DNA from: Marthasterias glacialis
Taxonomy: Eukaryota; Echinodermata; Asteroidea; Forcipulatida; Asteriidae
Direction of reading: 5' to 3'
Assembly (NCBI GenBank): GCA_911728455.2
Contig: OU452228.1
Span: 21,336,950-21,400,949, forward strand
Length of the DNA stretch: 64,000 nucleotides
Shown here: one piece after another, positions 52,247-63,100 of the stretch
How the letters are laid out: each line of letters starts with the position of its first letter
How positions within the stretch are numbered: position 1 is the first letter of the stretch
Position numbers and translations under genes: made by a program
Notes under the pieces: generated by a model
Database searches by the model: none
Seen by the model: only the letters and a program-made list of their open reading frames with translations
What the model was told of the DNA's origin: nothing

Positions 52247-55200
52247 GTAAGATGCTGATAGGATAGGATTGGTTGTTGATATTAGTTAATCACACAGGCA
52301 CGAGTGGAATACGGCAAAAATATAGAGCTTGACGCTGACGCTGTACATGTATATTTTCCGTATTCCATGAGCGCGCGTGTGATAACAAGTTTATCTTCAA
52401 GCAAACGCACCACTTTTGAGTTTATAGTGAATTTACAATGAATTCTGAAGATGGGAGCTAGAACAGCGCATAACAACAGTGCTGTGCAATATGGCTATAT
52501 ATCACACCCTTGTTGCTATGGATTGACCAATCAGAATTGAGGATTCAAGTTTGCTTGAAGATAAAGTTTGTTAGGCTTAAGAGTATCGCATTATACAGAG
52601 TAAAAACTGTGATTTACGATTGCAAACACAATAGTAGAAACAATTTGGTAAGTACATGTGAAGCACAATAATGTTAAAGTGTCTTTTGTGTTCACTGTTT
52701 TTTTAGTTAATAGCCTAAATAACAAAAACAGTTACAATAATCAGACCCTGTACGGTCGGACACGAAAATCACGCTCATGAAGTCAGGTTTAGGAACGCGG
52801 TAGGAGAACGAGCGACGATCGTACTCCTTAAAAATGCAAACCTGAAAGTTCAAACAATTTCTTTTCCCAAAAAACTGTGGCAAAAAAAGTACTGAGTTAC
52901 AAGACAATCTTGAGTAAAGTGGAGAGATGTTTTGTTCTTTTAAATTTGAGCTTGTGATCAGGAGTTTTACAGCATGGTTATGCAACTTTCACCCACCTCC
53001 CCCCAAATCAGCGGATGTCTTCCTACTTTGTTTGTTATCTTTTTAGAGATTTCCTTTTTATGCAATATAAAAAGATACAGTCGCTACTAAATTAAAGCTT
53101 TTCCACTGGAGTGTTTTATGATTGCTGCAATTGGAATAATTATTAATCCCTGACAAAGCAAAAACTGTATTTTGTTATTTTCTCTAAAATGCTACCAGAA
53201 AATCTGTACAATTTGGGTCGTATTTGTAGAGAGGTTTCACGTGATGTCACCCGAGACCTTTTTTCTAATACTGCGTGCATAAACAGACGCCGGACATCAT
53301 TCAGCAGACAATGTGTCAGCCATTGAGTTTGTACATGGCTGGACCCAACATGGCTGCAAAATGAACTTTTACCCTGGGTCATGCAACCTCTGTATTGAAA
53401 ACTAGAGTTTGAGAATGAATTTACTTTCGCTTTAATTTTATCAGTGATTGAAAGTTACCATGGATGCATGCAAAAATATTACTATGAATGACCCTCTTTA
53501 GCCACCTGACCTCACTTTATGTGTTCACTGTACAACAGCTGGATCAGTAAATCAGTATTTAAATAATCAATAAAATATTGATTTTTTTCCATAGTAACCC
53601 ATTTGTTAAGTATAATATGCATCGTCCTACTATCCTTCGATTTCTCTATTCAAACAAAGAAGTTACTCAAGCAGAAGAATATCAAATTCTCACTGCTGTC
53701 GCCAATTTATTTTAATTTAATTTTTTGTAATTTTGATTTTTGTTTTAATAACTGATATTAGTCTGGCTCAAAAAAAAAAAATGTTGCCAGATGCACCGAT
53801 GCTATAAATGTCAATAAACTGTGGGAACCAGGGATATCGAGCAAGGAAGATTGCAAGTTCACACACATTCTCTCGACATTCTCTCGTAAAAGGACAAAGT
53901 GAATTTCTGTACTTGGAACAATAAATTTATGCAGTTTCACCATTGTTGACACTGTGAAGTTCTCTTCACGTTTGTAATCCTCAATAACAAAATTTAAACT
54001 AAAAATGTCTAGTTGGAACCCTCCTACTGCCTGACCATTTAATATCAACCCAAAAGCTATGGTTCTGGTTTTTGAATGATAGATGCACTACATGCATGTT
54101 GGCCCGCAATCTGATAAGTGGTACAGGGCTAAAATTTATCGGGCAAAATCCACAAGACCACCGGGCTTGTAGCTCAAAATTGTAACTTGACCAGAAATTT
54201 GTTTATAAGACCAGAATCAAAGTAAGAAAAAAACTATAACAGTTTAACATGAAATGAACTTCTTTACTTCATGAACAAACACTAAGACTAAGAGAAGATT
54301 TATCTCATTTTTTCTGATGAGTAAGTATACTTCAATACTCAACAGAGTTGAAAGATAAATTTCCCGGACTCAAACTCAACATTTGAACATCATTTTTATT
54401 AATTATTAAAGATGTTACACAAAAGTATTAGTATTCAGTTGAATAACACCAGACTGCTGGACTTGTCTGGTCGTAAGTTTACCGGCTCCACGCCAAAATC
54501 ACTGGCCTTGGGCCTGCGGTCCAGTGCGAATTTCGATTAATTGCCCTGTGATTAACATGTGGTGAAAGCATCACATACACATGTACACAGATAGTTCGGA
54601 TGCAGCTCTGTGCGTGGTTGTGCAACCATACACAACCTGTGCAGGGTTCTCCCCATGCACAAGCTAGCGTATCGGGCCGATACGCGTGAATTACGGGCCG
54701 ATACGCAGAAATTACGGTCGATATGCAAAAAAAAACCCTAATTTTTTTAAATAGATTTTTATATCAAGTTCACAAAAAATCGTACCACAAAACCATCTTA
54801 AATGCTTCAGGTTGCACAGTAGAGCTTTTCAAACCAAACATAAACATTAAATAAAAACGTTCCAAGGACCTGCTACCAATTCAGCGTGCTCCGGCCACAC
54901 TTTCAAAATTTGGGTCCAGAATGCCCCACAGTTTTGAAAAATCCTGGGGAGAACCCTGCCGTGCTGTTGAAGGGTTTCAAATAGTCGGTCAACCCTCTGA
55001 AAATTCTCATCAAGCTTATTAGATGCACTGCAGAAATTTAAAAGTTCAAAGTAAGTATTTAAAGTTTACAATATCTGATTGTGAACTACATAAAGCTCCA
55101 TGGAAACACCATTACAAAAAGATGTTACCGGGGGACGATTTTTGGCGACCCAGACAAGTTTCTGACGTAAAATTCATTGACCGAATCAATTTCCGAGAGC

Positions 55201-58200
55201 TACACGAAAACGGGTCGGTAACCAGAAACAGTTTGTGACATAGGCCTACATGTAGATGTACAAAATTAATGTCAGCAATATATACGGCCTTTATTTTTTT
55301 TATTTTCAAGTTATGGAACTTAGTTGTTATAATTTTATTAACACTATTGGATTGGTATGTTCAAGGTTTTTCATTTTTAAAAGAACTCTGTCAACATTTT
55401 TGGTAACTTTTTAATGAATCTGCCATCTTGAAACCAAGCCTAACAGAGCCAACAACTGGGTTGCGGTTTAGTCGGAACAGGTGCGTCACCGCGGTCCAAC
55501 CAAACACGTGAAAATGCTTAACACCAATGACGAAGCTCAAACATGTTTCTTGGTCGAGGTTGCCAAAATGCCTCCCAGCTCATGCAGCCGAACCAAGAGC
55601 ATTGGAAAATGTCACATTTTACTTCAAGTGAAAGCCAGCAAATATTTGTCTCCACTATTGACATCATGTACACATTAAGGAGACAGAATATTCTTTTGCA
55701 AACTGCACGTCTTTACTTAAATGACAACGTCAGTCCGTCTGCCGTCCAATTTGTTGCAGTCAACAGGTTGAACAGAAGCAGGCAAATTGAGAAAATTCTG
55801 CAGTGCTTTGAAGGGCATTTGTCAGAATGTTTTGAAAAGTGTATCAATAGGGTACAAAAACGGCGAGTAAAAAGTCTGTTTTAAAGTTGTTTGATCGGTC
55901 AAAAGAAGCAAGAGTGTTGCGAGAAAAGTACTTTTTAAAATCTTTATGCTCATATACGCATACCTTTTGTGTACCTTTAATGTAAATGTAAAATTGTGTC
56001 AAATTCCCATTGTCCGGTCCAGATTTGATAACTATTGTCTTTTAAAATTTGTAACTCTCTTTGTACTGTAATTTGTGACTCTTTAAATTTGTAACTCTCT
56101 TTGTACTGTAATTTGTGACTCAGCCTGTGTAAATGAGACACTTTGAGGTAGAAATTTAAGTCCAAATTTCATCATGTACAGCATCTTCCAAGGATTAAAA
56201 AGACACCACACTGACCTCTACAGAGTTGACTGTTCTGGATTGGAACCGTAAACTCTGTAGAGGTCAGTGTGGTGTCGTTTTAATCCTTGGAAGATGCCCT
56301 ACATGATGAAATTGAAATTTACATTTTTACCTCAAAGTGTCTCATTCACACAGGCCGAGTCACATTTTGTATTTGGTTCTCTTTTGCATTTTATTATTGT
56401 ACTTAGCACTTTGAGGCCCTTTATGGCAACTTGGCGCTTTATAAATACCTTTTTGTTCTTATTATTGTTACCATGATCCTTTGTCATATCCTGCTAAACC
56501 ACTCTCAACTTTCAACACTCTCATGTAAGTAACTCTAAGAAAACACCCCCCCACCCTCAAATGGACAATAACTAAGACTTGAGATTAATCAGAGGGACCC
56601 CATGGGAATCCTGTGATGCAGAGTCGTGTTGTCTACCATTGTTATCATTCTCTTTTTCAGGTTAACCAGCAGCCAAGAACCCCACTCAGTGGCGGCAGAC
56701 AATTTCAGAATTTCGTCGTAGGGGAACAAGCGTTGAAAAGGAAAGATTGGCACAACTATGAGAGACTTGATGCAGAGAAACTAAGAATGGGTTTGTGTAG
56801 AAAAGGATTCCCAGTTAGATTTTTTGTTTCATACGTGATGTGATTTTTTTCCTGGGGAAAAATGAACAATCAGTATGTGGGTTAAATCTCACTTAATGTT
56901 CAGTGGGAAAATGGCTATTTCCTGGGAGTTTGCATGGGTTAGCAGTTCAAAGCGTGAAAATGTCAACCATATTTTTCCAACCAAGAATTTTCCAGGAAAT
57001 TTGACTGGAGTGAAGAGGGTTTAAAGCCCCAGCTCAACATTGGTAAGGAAGAAAAACATCGATGCTCACAGATTTACATATACCTTACATGGTATAAAGA
57101 TAAGGATGGTAGAAAACGTTCCTTGAAACATTTCTGCCTGAAGTGTTATTGTTTTTGAATAATGAATGAAACAAGATCCGAAAATTAATTTTGGTCTCAT
57201 GTGAGACAAAAACTCTGCCTAAGAATGCATACAAAAATGCCAAATGCAGACATTTTTACAGGTTGGTTTTATTACAAATATCTTGATTTGTGCAAAGAAT
57301 GGAAGCATTTACAGACTCTTTACCAATGTTGAGCTGGGGCTTTAAATTACTCCTTGACTGGTTGTTTTATCAGGTCCAGGAGAGCATGGCAAGGGAGTGG
57401 TACTGACACCAGACTTGAAGAGGACGGAGAAAGCCGACACAGCTGCCAATGGATTCAATGAGAGAGTCAGCAACATGATTTCATTGGACAGATCTCTAAA
57501 AGACATAAGAAACCCAAGGTAACCAAGTTTCTCTTTCAGATCAAATCTTCCTTTTAGTCTGTGGTTGCCCATCCTACAAAGTACATGATGGAGTGTAGTG
57601 GCTGAGCGGTCAAGCGCATCGGACTCGAGCTCTAGCGTCTCTCATCAGCAGAGTGTGGGTTCGAGTACCGGTTTGGACACCTGTGTCCTTAAAGCAAGAC
57701 ACTTAACCATTATTGCTTCGTCCTTCGGATGGGACGTAAAACCAGGACACCTATACGCACATGAAAGTATGTCCTACCACATGTAGTGTATGTAAATGTT
57801 CCAAAAACATTACAGAAAAGTAAGGATTTTTTCCTAATACTTCTGGTTGATGAAGCTAGCACCCAATTCCTGGCCCTATTATTGGTGCTTAATACTGTTG
57901 AAGCCATCTGTTGTGTAAGAAGAATAACAACAAATTTTCAGTAGGATGGGGGGGGGGTTATGGGGTAGAGGACACAAATCTCCCACTGATTGAAACAAAC
58001 CAATGTGGCCGAAATCTTGTGTTGATGTTTTATTAGTTTGGACAGGGGAGGGTAACACCGTGATTATGACAAAGGTGAGGTCATGCTATTTTTTACCTCC
58101 AACTACCTCCCTCTCTTCACGAACCACCTTCCCTTAAAAAGTTTTACAGGGGGAATCGAAATTGATTTTATAAATAATTTCTCTGTAGTATTTTTTTAGT

Positions 58201-59527
58201 TTACTGCAAGGAACTTAAAACCTTGTGCTATCTGATTTTCCCTCTGTAATTGTGTAGGATGTTTGTTTTTGGGCTGGAACAACGTTGTATCTCGAAAACT
58301 TGGAAAAACATGATTGACTTGGTTTAGTCTAACATCTTCAATGTTGTTAACAATGTACATGTATGTCCATAAATTTATTATTGTTAGTATTATTTTTGTT
58401 AGTATTTATTCGGCTAAAAAATGTCAACAAGAATACAAGAATTTAACATATGTTTACATTTAAAATCTTAAAATCTGTTAAAATGATGCAGAAGTTTGCC
58501 TTTTTTTTTTAATGTATGAAGGTTGTATGTAAAAGGTTGAATATTACTTAGAGACAATGTCGCTGTGCAGGAATTGTGTTTTATTCGCTGCATGAATTTT
58601 CATAATATGCAAATATTGGATGTATATGAGTGCATCATATAATCACGAGGTGAAATCTGGACTATTCCATTTCAAGAGGTGAAGTCAAGTGAAATGGAAA
58701 AGCCAGATTTCACCAAGTGGTTATATTCTGTGACAACGCACGACTGAAATGCATTCAATTTTTGTTTTATAGTACTCACTTGTAGATCCTTGCCTTTTGA
58801 AATATTTTCACAATAAACACAAAATAGACACAGAAACCTGTCCTGAAAATCTCTTTTAAACAATGTGGAAAACTTCATGTAGACACCAACCTTGTCCACT
58901 GTGACATGACCTTACCTCGTTTGGACAAATGCGTGGAGAATGATACTTTCGAACCGATGGTGTGAATCATCTAATAATTATCCATATTGGACGGGCGCCT
59001 GTCCAATATTAAATTTGGGAACACTGTGGCAGTAGATACACGGCAAAATAATAAATGACATGTGACGCGTGTTCCACCAATCAAATGACAAGGATCTCTG
59101 TGCTTGGTAAACGACAAAAATACCTTTCTCTACAACTTGTAAAAGGTTTTATACCACTTGGAGACGATGTCACTGTGATGCTGTGCAGGAACTATGTTTC
59201 GTATGTTTTGCAAGAATTTTCATTGTAAAAAATATTCTTCTGTACACAAGTGTTGTTTGAGACTCGTTCATCTAACTTCCAAAGTACAAATAATTACAGC
59301 AGTTTCAGGAAGTTGATAGAAGCATGAAACTATTTTTTATGAATTTTTTCTTCTTTTAAGGTGTAAAGAGATTCAATATCTAGAGAAGTTGCCCAATGCG
59401 AGCATCGTGATTCCGTTTCACAACGAGGCCTTGTCCACGCTAAAGCGTACTGTCCATAGCGTCTTCAACCAGTCCCCCCCTGAGCTTATACATGAGATCA
59501 TCCTCGTGGATGACTTCAGCGACAGAG
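52046..59527 (+). CDS. Polypeptide N-acetylgalactosaminyltransferase, GALNT10-like, 5' part (4 exons, gene span)
   Basis: Join 52046-52246, 56661-56790, 57374-57518, 59361-59527: 214 residues so far, with the reading frame open into the next, unseen exon. It is a type II Golgi membrane protein that would start mucin-type O-glycosylation by moving GalNAc from UDP-GalNAc to Ser/Thr. Seen: short basic cytosolic end, transmembrane segment (residues about 11-26), stem, then a conserved RKDWHNYE / GPGEHGKG block, [31 protein letters not shown] and the first part of the GT-A domain ([29 protein letters not shown]). The wording of these blocks fits GALNT10 and relatives best; the DXH metal site, the acceptor loop and the ricin-type lectin domain lie off the window. 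Confidence 0.88.
54775..54958 (-). repeat. Dispersed repeat, inverted relative of 35415-35600
   Basis: CAGTAGAGCTTTT, CGGCCACACTTTCAAAATTT, GGGTCCAGAATGCCCCACAG, CCTGGGGAGAACCC. Confidence 0.75.
55125..55245 (+). repeat. Dispersed repeat, copy 2 of 2 (see 10740-10870)
   Basis: CAAGTTTCTGACGTAAAATT CATTGACC, TTTCCGAGAGCTAC and GGTAACCAGAAACAGTTTGT match the other copy in reverse complement. Confidence 0.65.
56114..56364. repeat. Long palindromic element, GALNT-like intron 1
   Basis: Arms of about 110 bases: TGTGACTCAGCCTGTGTAAA TGAGACACTTTGAGGTA... GACCTCTACAGAGTT and its mirror ...CTCTGTAGAGGTCAGTG...TACCTCAAAGTGTCTCATTC ACACAGGCCGAGTCACA. High arm identity. It is preceded by a 48-bp tandem duplication (GTAACTCTCTTTGTACTGTA). 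Confidence 0.85.
56380..56475 (+). mobile_element. LINE 3'-tail fragment
   Basis: CACTTTGAGGCCCTTTATGG CAACTTGGCGCTTTATAAAT followed by a TTATTATTG-type run resembles the 3' tail of CR1/L2-type LINEs and their SINE partners. Confidence 0.5.
56661..56790 (+). CDS. GALNT-like exon 2
   Basis: Phase 0 to phase 1. Stem end, then [20 protein letters not shown], the family's KDWH block just before the catalytic region. Confidence 0.88.
57021..57345. repeat. TTAA-flanked MITE with perfect 26-bp terminal repeats
   Basis: The left end TTAAAGCCCCAGCTCAACAT TGGTAA and the right end are exact reverse complements, TTAA included. It ends only 28 bases before GALNT-like exon 3. A relative without ends is at 17860-18060. 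Confidence 0.85.
57374..57518 (+). CDS. GALNT-like exon 3
   Basis: Phase 1 to phase 2. It encodes [20 protein letters not shown] and then [20 protein letters not shown], with the conserved SDxISLxR-like segment of pp-GalNAc transferases (here SNMISLDR). Confidence 0.9.
57592..57785 (+). mobile_element. tRNA-derived SINE, family D, sense copy
   Basis: GAGTGTAGTGGCTGAGCGGT CAAGCGCATCGGACTC, B-box-like GGGTTCGAGTACCGG, then CACCTGTGTCCTTAAAGCAA GACACTTAACCATTATTGC and TTCGGATGGGACGTAAA. The head looks like a serine/leucine-type tRNA with a long variable arm. Confidence 0.75.
57786..59360. other. GALNT-like intron 3, rest
   Basis: AT-rich; a region with AGGTTGT...ACTTAGAGACAATGTCGCTG near 58520-58570 recurs weakly near 59150-59190. 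No exon seen. Confidence 0.45.
59361..59527 (+). CDS. GALNT-like exon 4 (start of GT-A fold)
   Basis: Phase 2 to phase 1. It encodes [20 protein letters not shown], then [14 protein letters not shown] and [16 protein letters not shown], the nucleotide-sugar-binding opening of the family 27 catalytic domain. No further exon is visible up to 64000. Confidence 0.93.
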
Positions 59528-59731
59528 GTAAGAACAAAGTGTGGTCACATTGTCAAGGAAAAAATGAGGAATTTATGTTTTTTGTCAATAATTGTGTGTA
59601 TTTGGTTTATGTGTCTACTGATATATCAGTCAGAATATTTTGATTTAGTGAAATCCGAATAAGGACTGTGTTTTGGGGATGCTTTTTTGTCAGGTGGTAA
59701 TATTTCATATGGATGTATTTCTCAGGACAAT

Positions 59732-59874
59732 GGGAGAATTTGGGGGACGCTGGGTGGCAGTAGACTTACCAGGTAAATCCATTGTTCTTGGAAATATGCG
59801 CATGCCCGGAACTGCGTAAACGATGGAAGTTTACCTGGTTATGTCTGCTGCCACCTAGTGATCCAAAGTCTCCC
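59732..59874. repeat. Inverted-repeat MITE, family G, copy 3
   Basis: GGGACGCTGGGTGGCAGTAG ACTTACCAGGTAAATCCATTG and inverted GGTTATGTCTGCTGCCACCTA; close to 15620-15761 in text and length. Confidence 0.8.
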
Positions 59875-60227
59875 TTTGGTATGTACCAAGTGTACGAAAA
59901 GAAAGCTGTCATATTATAAACCTTTTAATTGTGTTTCTGATCATGACCAAAGCTGTATCAATACTTTTTTTAACTTCAACAGTCTAGATTTTACTTGATG
60001 TAATAGTTGCGTCGTTGATCAAGAATTTTATCTTGGTTTTACCCTTACACTAATGTTTGATAAGCAGTGTGCACTTGATTCGTTCTCGTTTTTGTTGCTT
60101 TTCATTAGTGTTGAATTTATTTATTGCTACATACATCGTTAAAAACAATAACAGTAGAATTTGATTTGATTGCTCACTTAAAAAATTACAATAGATAATA
60201 GTGTGTACTGGGTTTGATTCCACAATG

Positions 60228-60362
60228 AGCTAAGATTGATCTCAAAATGTGTATTAATCTTAACTGCTAAGCAAAATCTGATGTCACAATACAAATCACT
60301 ATGGTGATATTGACAACTCATCTTTTAAGATGAATCTTAGTGCTTTGTGAAATCGAGCCCCG
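60228..60362. repeat. Inverted-repeat element
   Basis: TTTGATTCCACAATGAGCTA AGATTGATCT at the left and AGATGAATCTTAGTGCTTTG TGAAATCGAG at the right. Confidence 0.6.
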
Positions 60363-60479
60363 ACTTTAAAAACAGGTAATGTTTGCGACCCACAAAATGT
60401 GTACACCTCCTTTGCTGAGTTGCGTCTCAAGTCTGCATACATTACAAAACCTTCCTCTCGGTAACATTTCCCAGTGATA

Positions 60480-60707
60480 ATATGGAACTATAACTAGTAA
60501 CCTAGTAAACTTACGGGTACAACAATGTATGAATCTCTTTTGGGAGGAGTGGTGGCTCTGAAAAGAGCCGGTGTGGTCTGACACCACACCGGCCCTTTTC
60601 AGACCACACCGGCTCTTTTCAGAGCCACCACCACTCCTCCCAAAAGAGATTTAAATACATTATTGTACCCGCATGTTTACAAGTTTACTAGTTATAGTTC
60701 CATATAA
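60480..60707. repeat. Long palindromic element, same family as 23745-24224
   Basis: TATGGAACTATAACTAGTAA...AATCTCTTTTGGGAGGAGTGG TGGCTCTGAAAAGAGCCGG with a near-perfect mirror ending AGTTATAGTTCCATA; the core TGGTCTGACACCACACCGG folds on itself. Confidence 0.8.
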
Positions 60708-61412
60708 TCCTTCACACCACGCAAAGCTTTAAATATGACTTATTTCCCAGTGAGTTGACCAACCATTTGAAACCGTCCGCAAGTTGTGCATGGTGGGGCA
60801 ACTGCACATCGTGTACACGTCTCGCTGTACTATTCATCGGGGTAAAACAGCCCAGGAGAAGAAAAAAAATAAATACACACCTCCTATATTAATGTATTCC
60901 TTCTCGAGGATAAAGACGCGCGTGATATCTTCATTCCCATCTGATTACTGTCACATCGTGTCATGGATACGTGGATATACTGAATACATCATCGACACCA
61001 CAGCTTCTCTTGCTTGTAATTATTCATAGTCTTCCGCAGTCGTAAGGGAATCCCATGGTACCTGTTACATGCATGCATCTTTTAAGAGGTCGTACGTGAT
61101 CATGTTTGCCATGGGATACCCCATGTAATTGAACTACCTGTCTCCTAATAAGTAGGATGGGACACGGTTGGAGTGTGGTTGGATGGAGCTGTTTGTTAGT
61201 GCTGTGAACACATTTGTTTGTGATGGCAAAATTTGTCATTCAGAAGCAATATATATATAAGTCATTCATGTAGGTGATAGTAATTAGACTCTGGGTCCTA
61301 TTTCATATAGCTGTTATAAATGCAGAAATCGATTGTACATGACGAAAAAGTGAAGGGCATAAAAATGGCCTTGGGGTGTTTTCATTTATAATTTATGGTT
61401 ATAATTATGTGG

Positions 61413-61660
61413 TTGGAAGCCTTTGAATTCTACAATGTCACCATGGCAACTGAGAGTGTCACTGGGAAATATTATTTTATGCTGTGCAAACCTTGCCTTA
61501 TTAATGTGTAGTAATGCGAGGTTATATCTTTTTTATATTTAAGCGAGGATAAATATTTGGTTGGAAACCTTTGAGGTCTACAACGTCACTGGGGCACTTC
61601 TCAAGGAAGAATTATTTCACACTGTCTTTAACTTTGCCTTATTAATGTTTAGAAATACAA
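61413..61660 (+). repeat. Diverged tandem duplication
   Basis: Two units about 144 bases apart share GGTTGGAANCCTTTGA, TCTACAANGTCAC, TTATTTTATGCTGT-like and TTGCCTTATTAATGT. Confidence 0.6.
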
Positions 61661-62771
61661 GATCAACGTTTTGGGAATTACAGAGCAAGTGTTAAAAGAA
61701 TGCGATTGTATTTTTGTTCTTTTCGATTCATGACACCAAGAATCCAGACCGGAGACTGGCATGGATAATAGTCAGGTTCCTTTTTTATTGTGGGAGAAAT
61801 AGTAAATTCATTGTCAATGGGTACGCAGGGAGAATGACTGAGATGGTTTGCTGTCCATCAAAGGTCTGTAGTGCAGCTGTGTGTGAATCAAGTAACTTCA
61901 GCTGTGGCTAGATCCGATGGCTGCAGCGGTTCTGGCCGTAGCCACTGCTGAAACCATCAATCTGGACACGACCTCACTTTAATGTTGGCAGCTCAGTCTT
62001 GCGCAAAAAAAAGAAGTGCATAGATTTGTGAGACGAAAAGTCTCATAAGTCTAAGATGTCCTTGAGAAGGACGTGTAGATGACAGCCAAATAGGTCAGGG
62101 CACTTAGGTGGATGAGGGTGTACTGAGGCAGGTGGTGTTCGATGTACCACGATGCAGACATACGAGCAGCAAATTAAAAATTAAAACACATGAATTTGTG
62201 TTCTGAACCTATAGTTTCATGTCTACCTTCAGGACACACTTAAATACTACTCGTTCATCAACATCTGCCTGTAGGTCAGAATTGAGACATTTGAGCGTCA
62301 AAATCAAAGGAAAGAAAACCCTACATGCAGGAGGAAATGAATAATGCATACTTCATCCTTGATGAACGCTGCACAATAATTTTCATCTGCATGTGCCTTT
62401 AGGTTTGTATGCAACATCCTGTAGCGTCTGCAGGAAGCAACACACTTTGCCAACTGGATTTTGATGCAGCGTTAATGTAGTGATAAACCACTGTTTAAAC
62501 AGGGTTTTTCACAAGACACTGTGAGTTTGATCGTCAATCTCAACTCCTCCCCTTAACAACCTAAATGTGTCAGTGCCCCGTGCCCCCGGGATTAACTTTG
62601 TTTCGGATTAATTTTGTTTCTGGCGATTCCGCCAAAAGAATCCTGCGGGGGGGGGGGGGGGGGGCGGAACATAAAAAAACAAAGAATCCTGGCAGCAACT
62701 GGTTCAGGGATATGAAAAAAATCAAACCAAAGTACACACTTTTTGGTAACTTAGCACTCAGTGTATTGTTA

Positions 62772-63100
62772 GGATGGTATGGGTGGCCTGTGCGTAAAGC
62801 GCTCGCCTCTCACCAATGTGTCCCTGGTTCGATTCCCGGCTAAGGCCATATGTGAGTAGAGTTGTGCGTTGGTTCTCTCCTGTGCCACGAGGGTTTTTCT
62901 CCAGACCATCCGGTTTTCCTCCCTCCCGAAAAACCAAACAGTTTCCATCTCAGGCTGTGCTCCGTGGTCATATATGGGTTGATATGGCTGGCTGCCAAGG
63001 GCGCCCTTGAATGCCTGCAGCTTGAACACGTGTAGCCGCGTCCTTCGCAATTCAGCTTCTCAGCTGCAAGTAAGGATGATTAGCCTCCCAAATTATTATA
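62772..63100 (+). mobile_element. tRNA-derived SINE, family A, copy 3
   Basis: GCGTAAAGCGCTCGCCTCTC ACCAATGTGTCCCTGGTTCGATTCC (B box 62826-62836), then the same body to TTCAGCTTCTCAGCTGCAAG TAAGGATGATTAGCCTCCCA. Confidence 0.82.

Larger units (their letters stand above)
52247..56113. other. GALNT-like intron 1, left part
   Basis: About 4 kb. Contains dispersed repeats at 54775-54958 and 55125-55245; the rest is AT-rich with no exon whose phase would fit. Confidence 0.55.

Noticed and set aside
55543..55884. 113-codon plus-strand frame
   Set aside because: No recognisable domain and no splice context in the GALNT-like intron; probably chance.
57592..57680. Possible tRNA-Ser/Leu gene
   Set aside because: The tRNA-like part continues into the body shared with other SINE D copies, and the T arm is mispaired.
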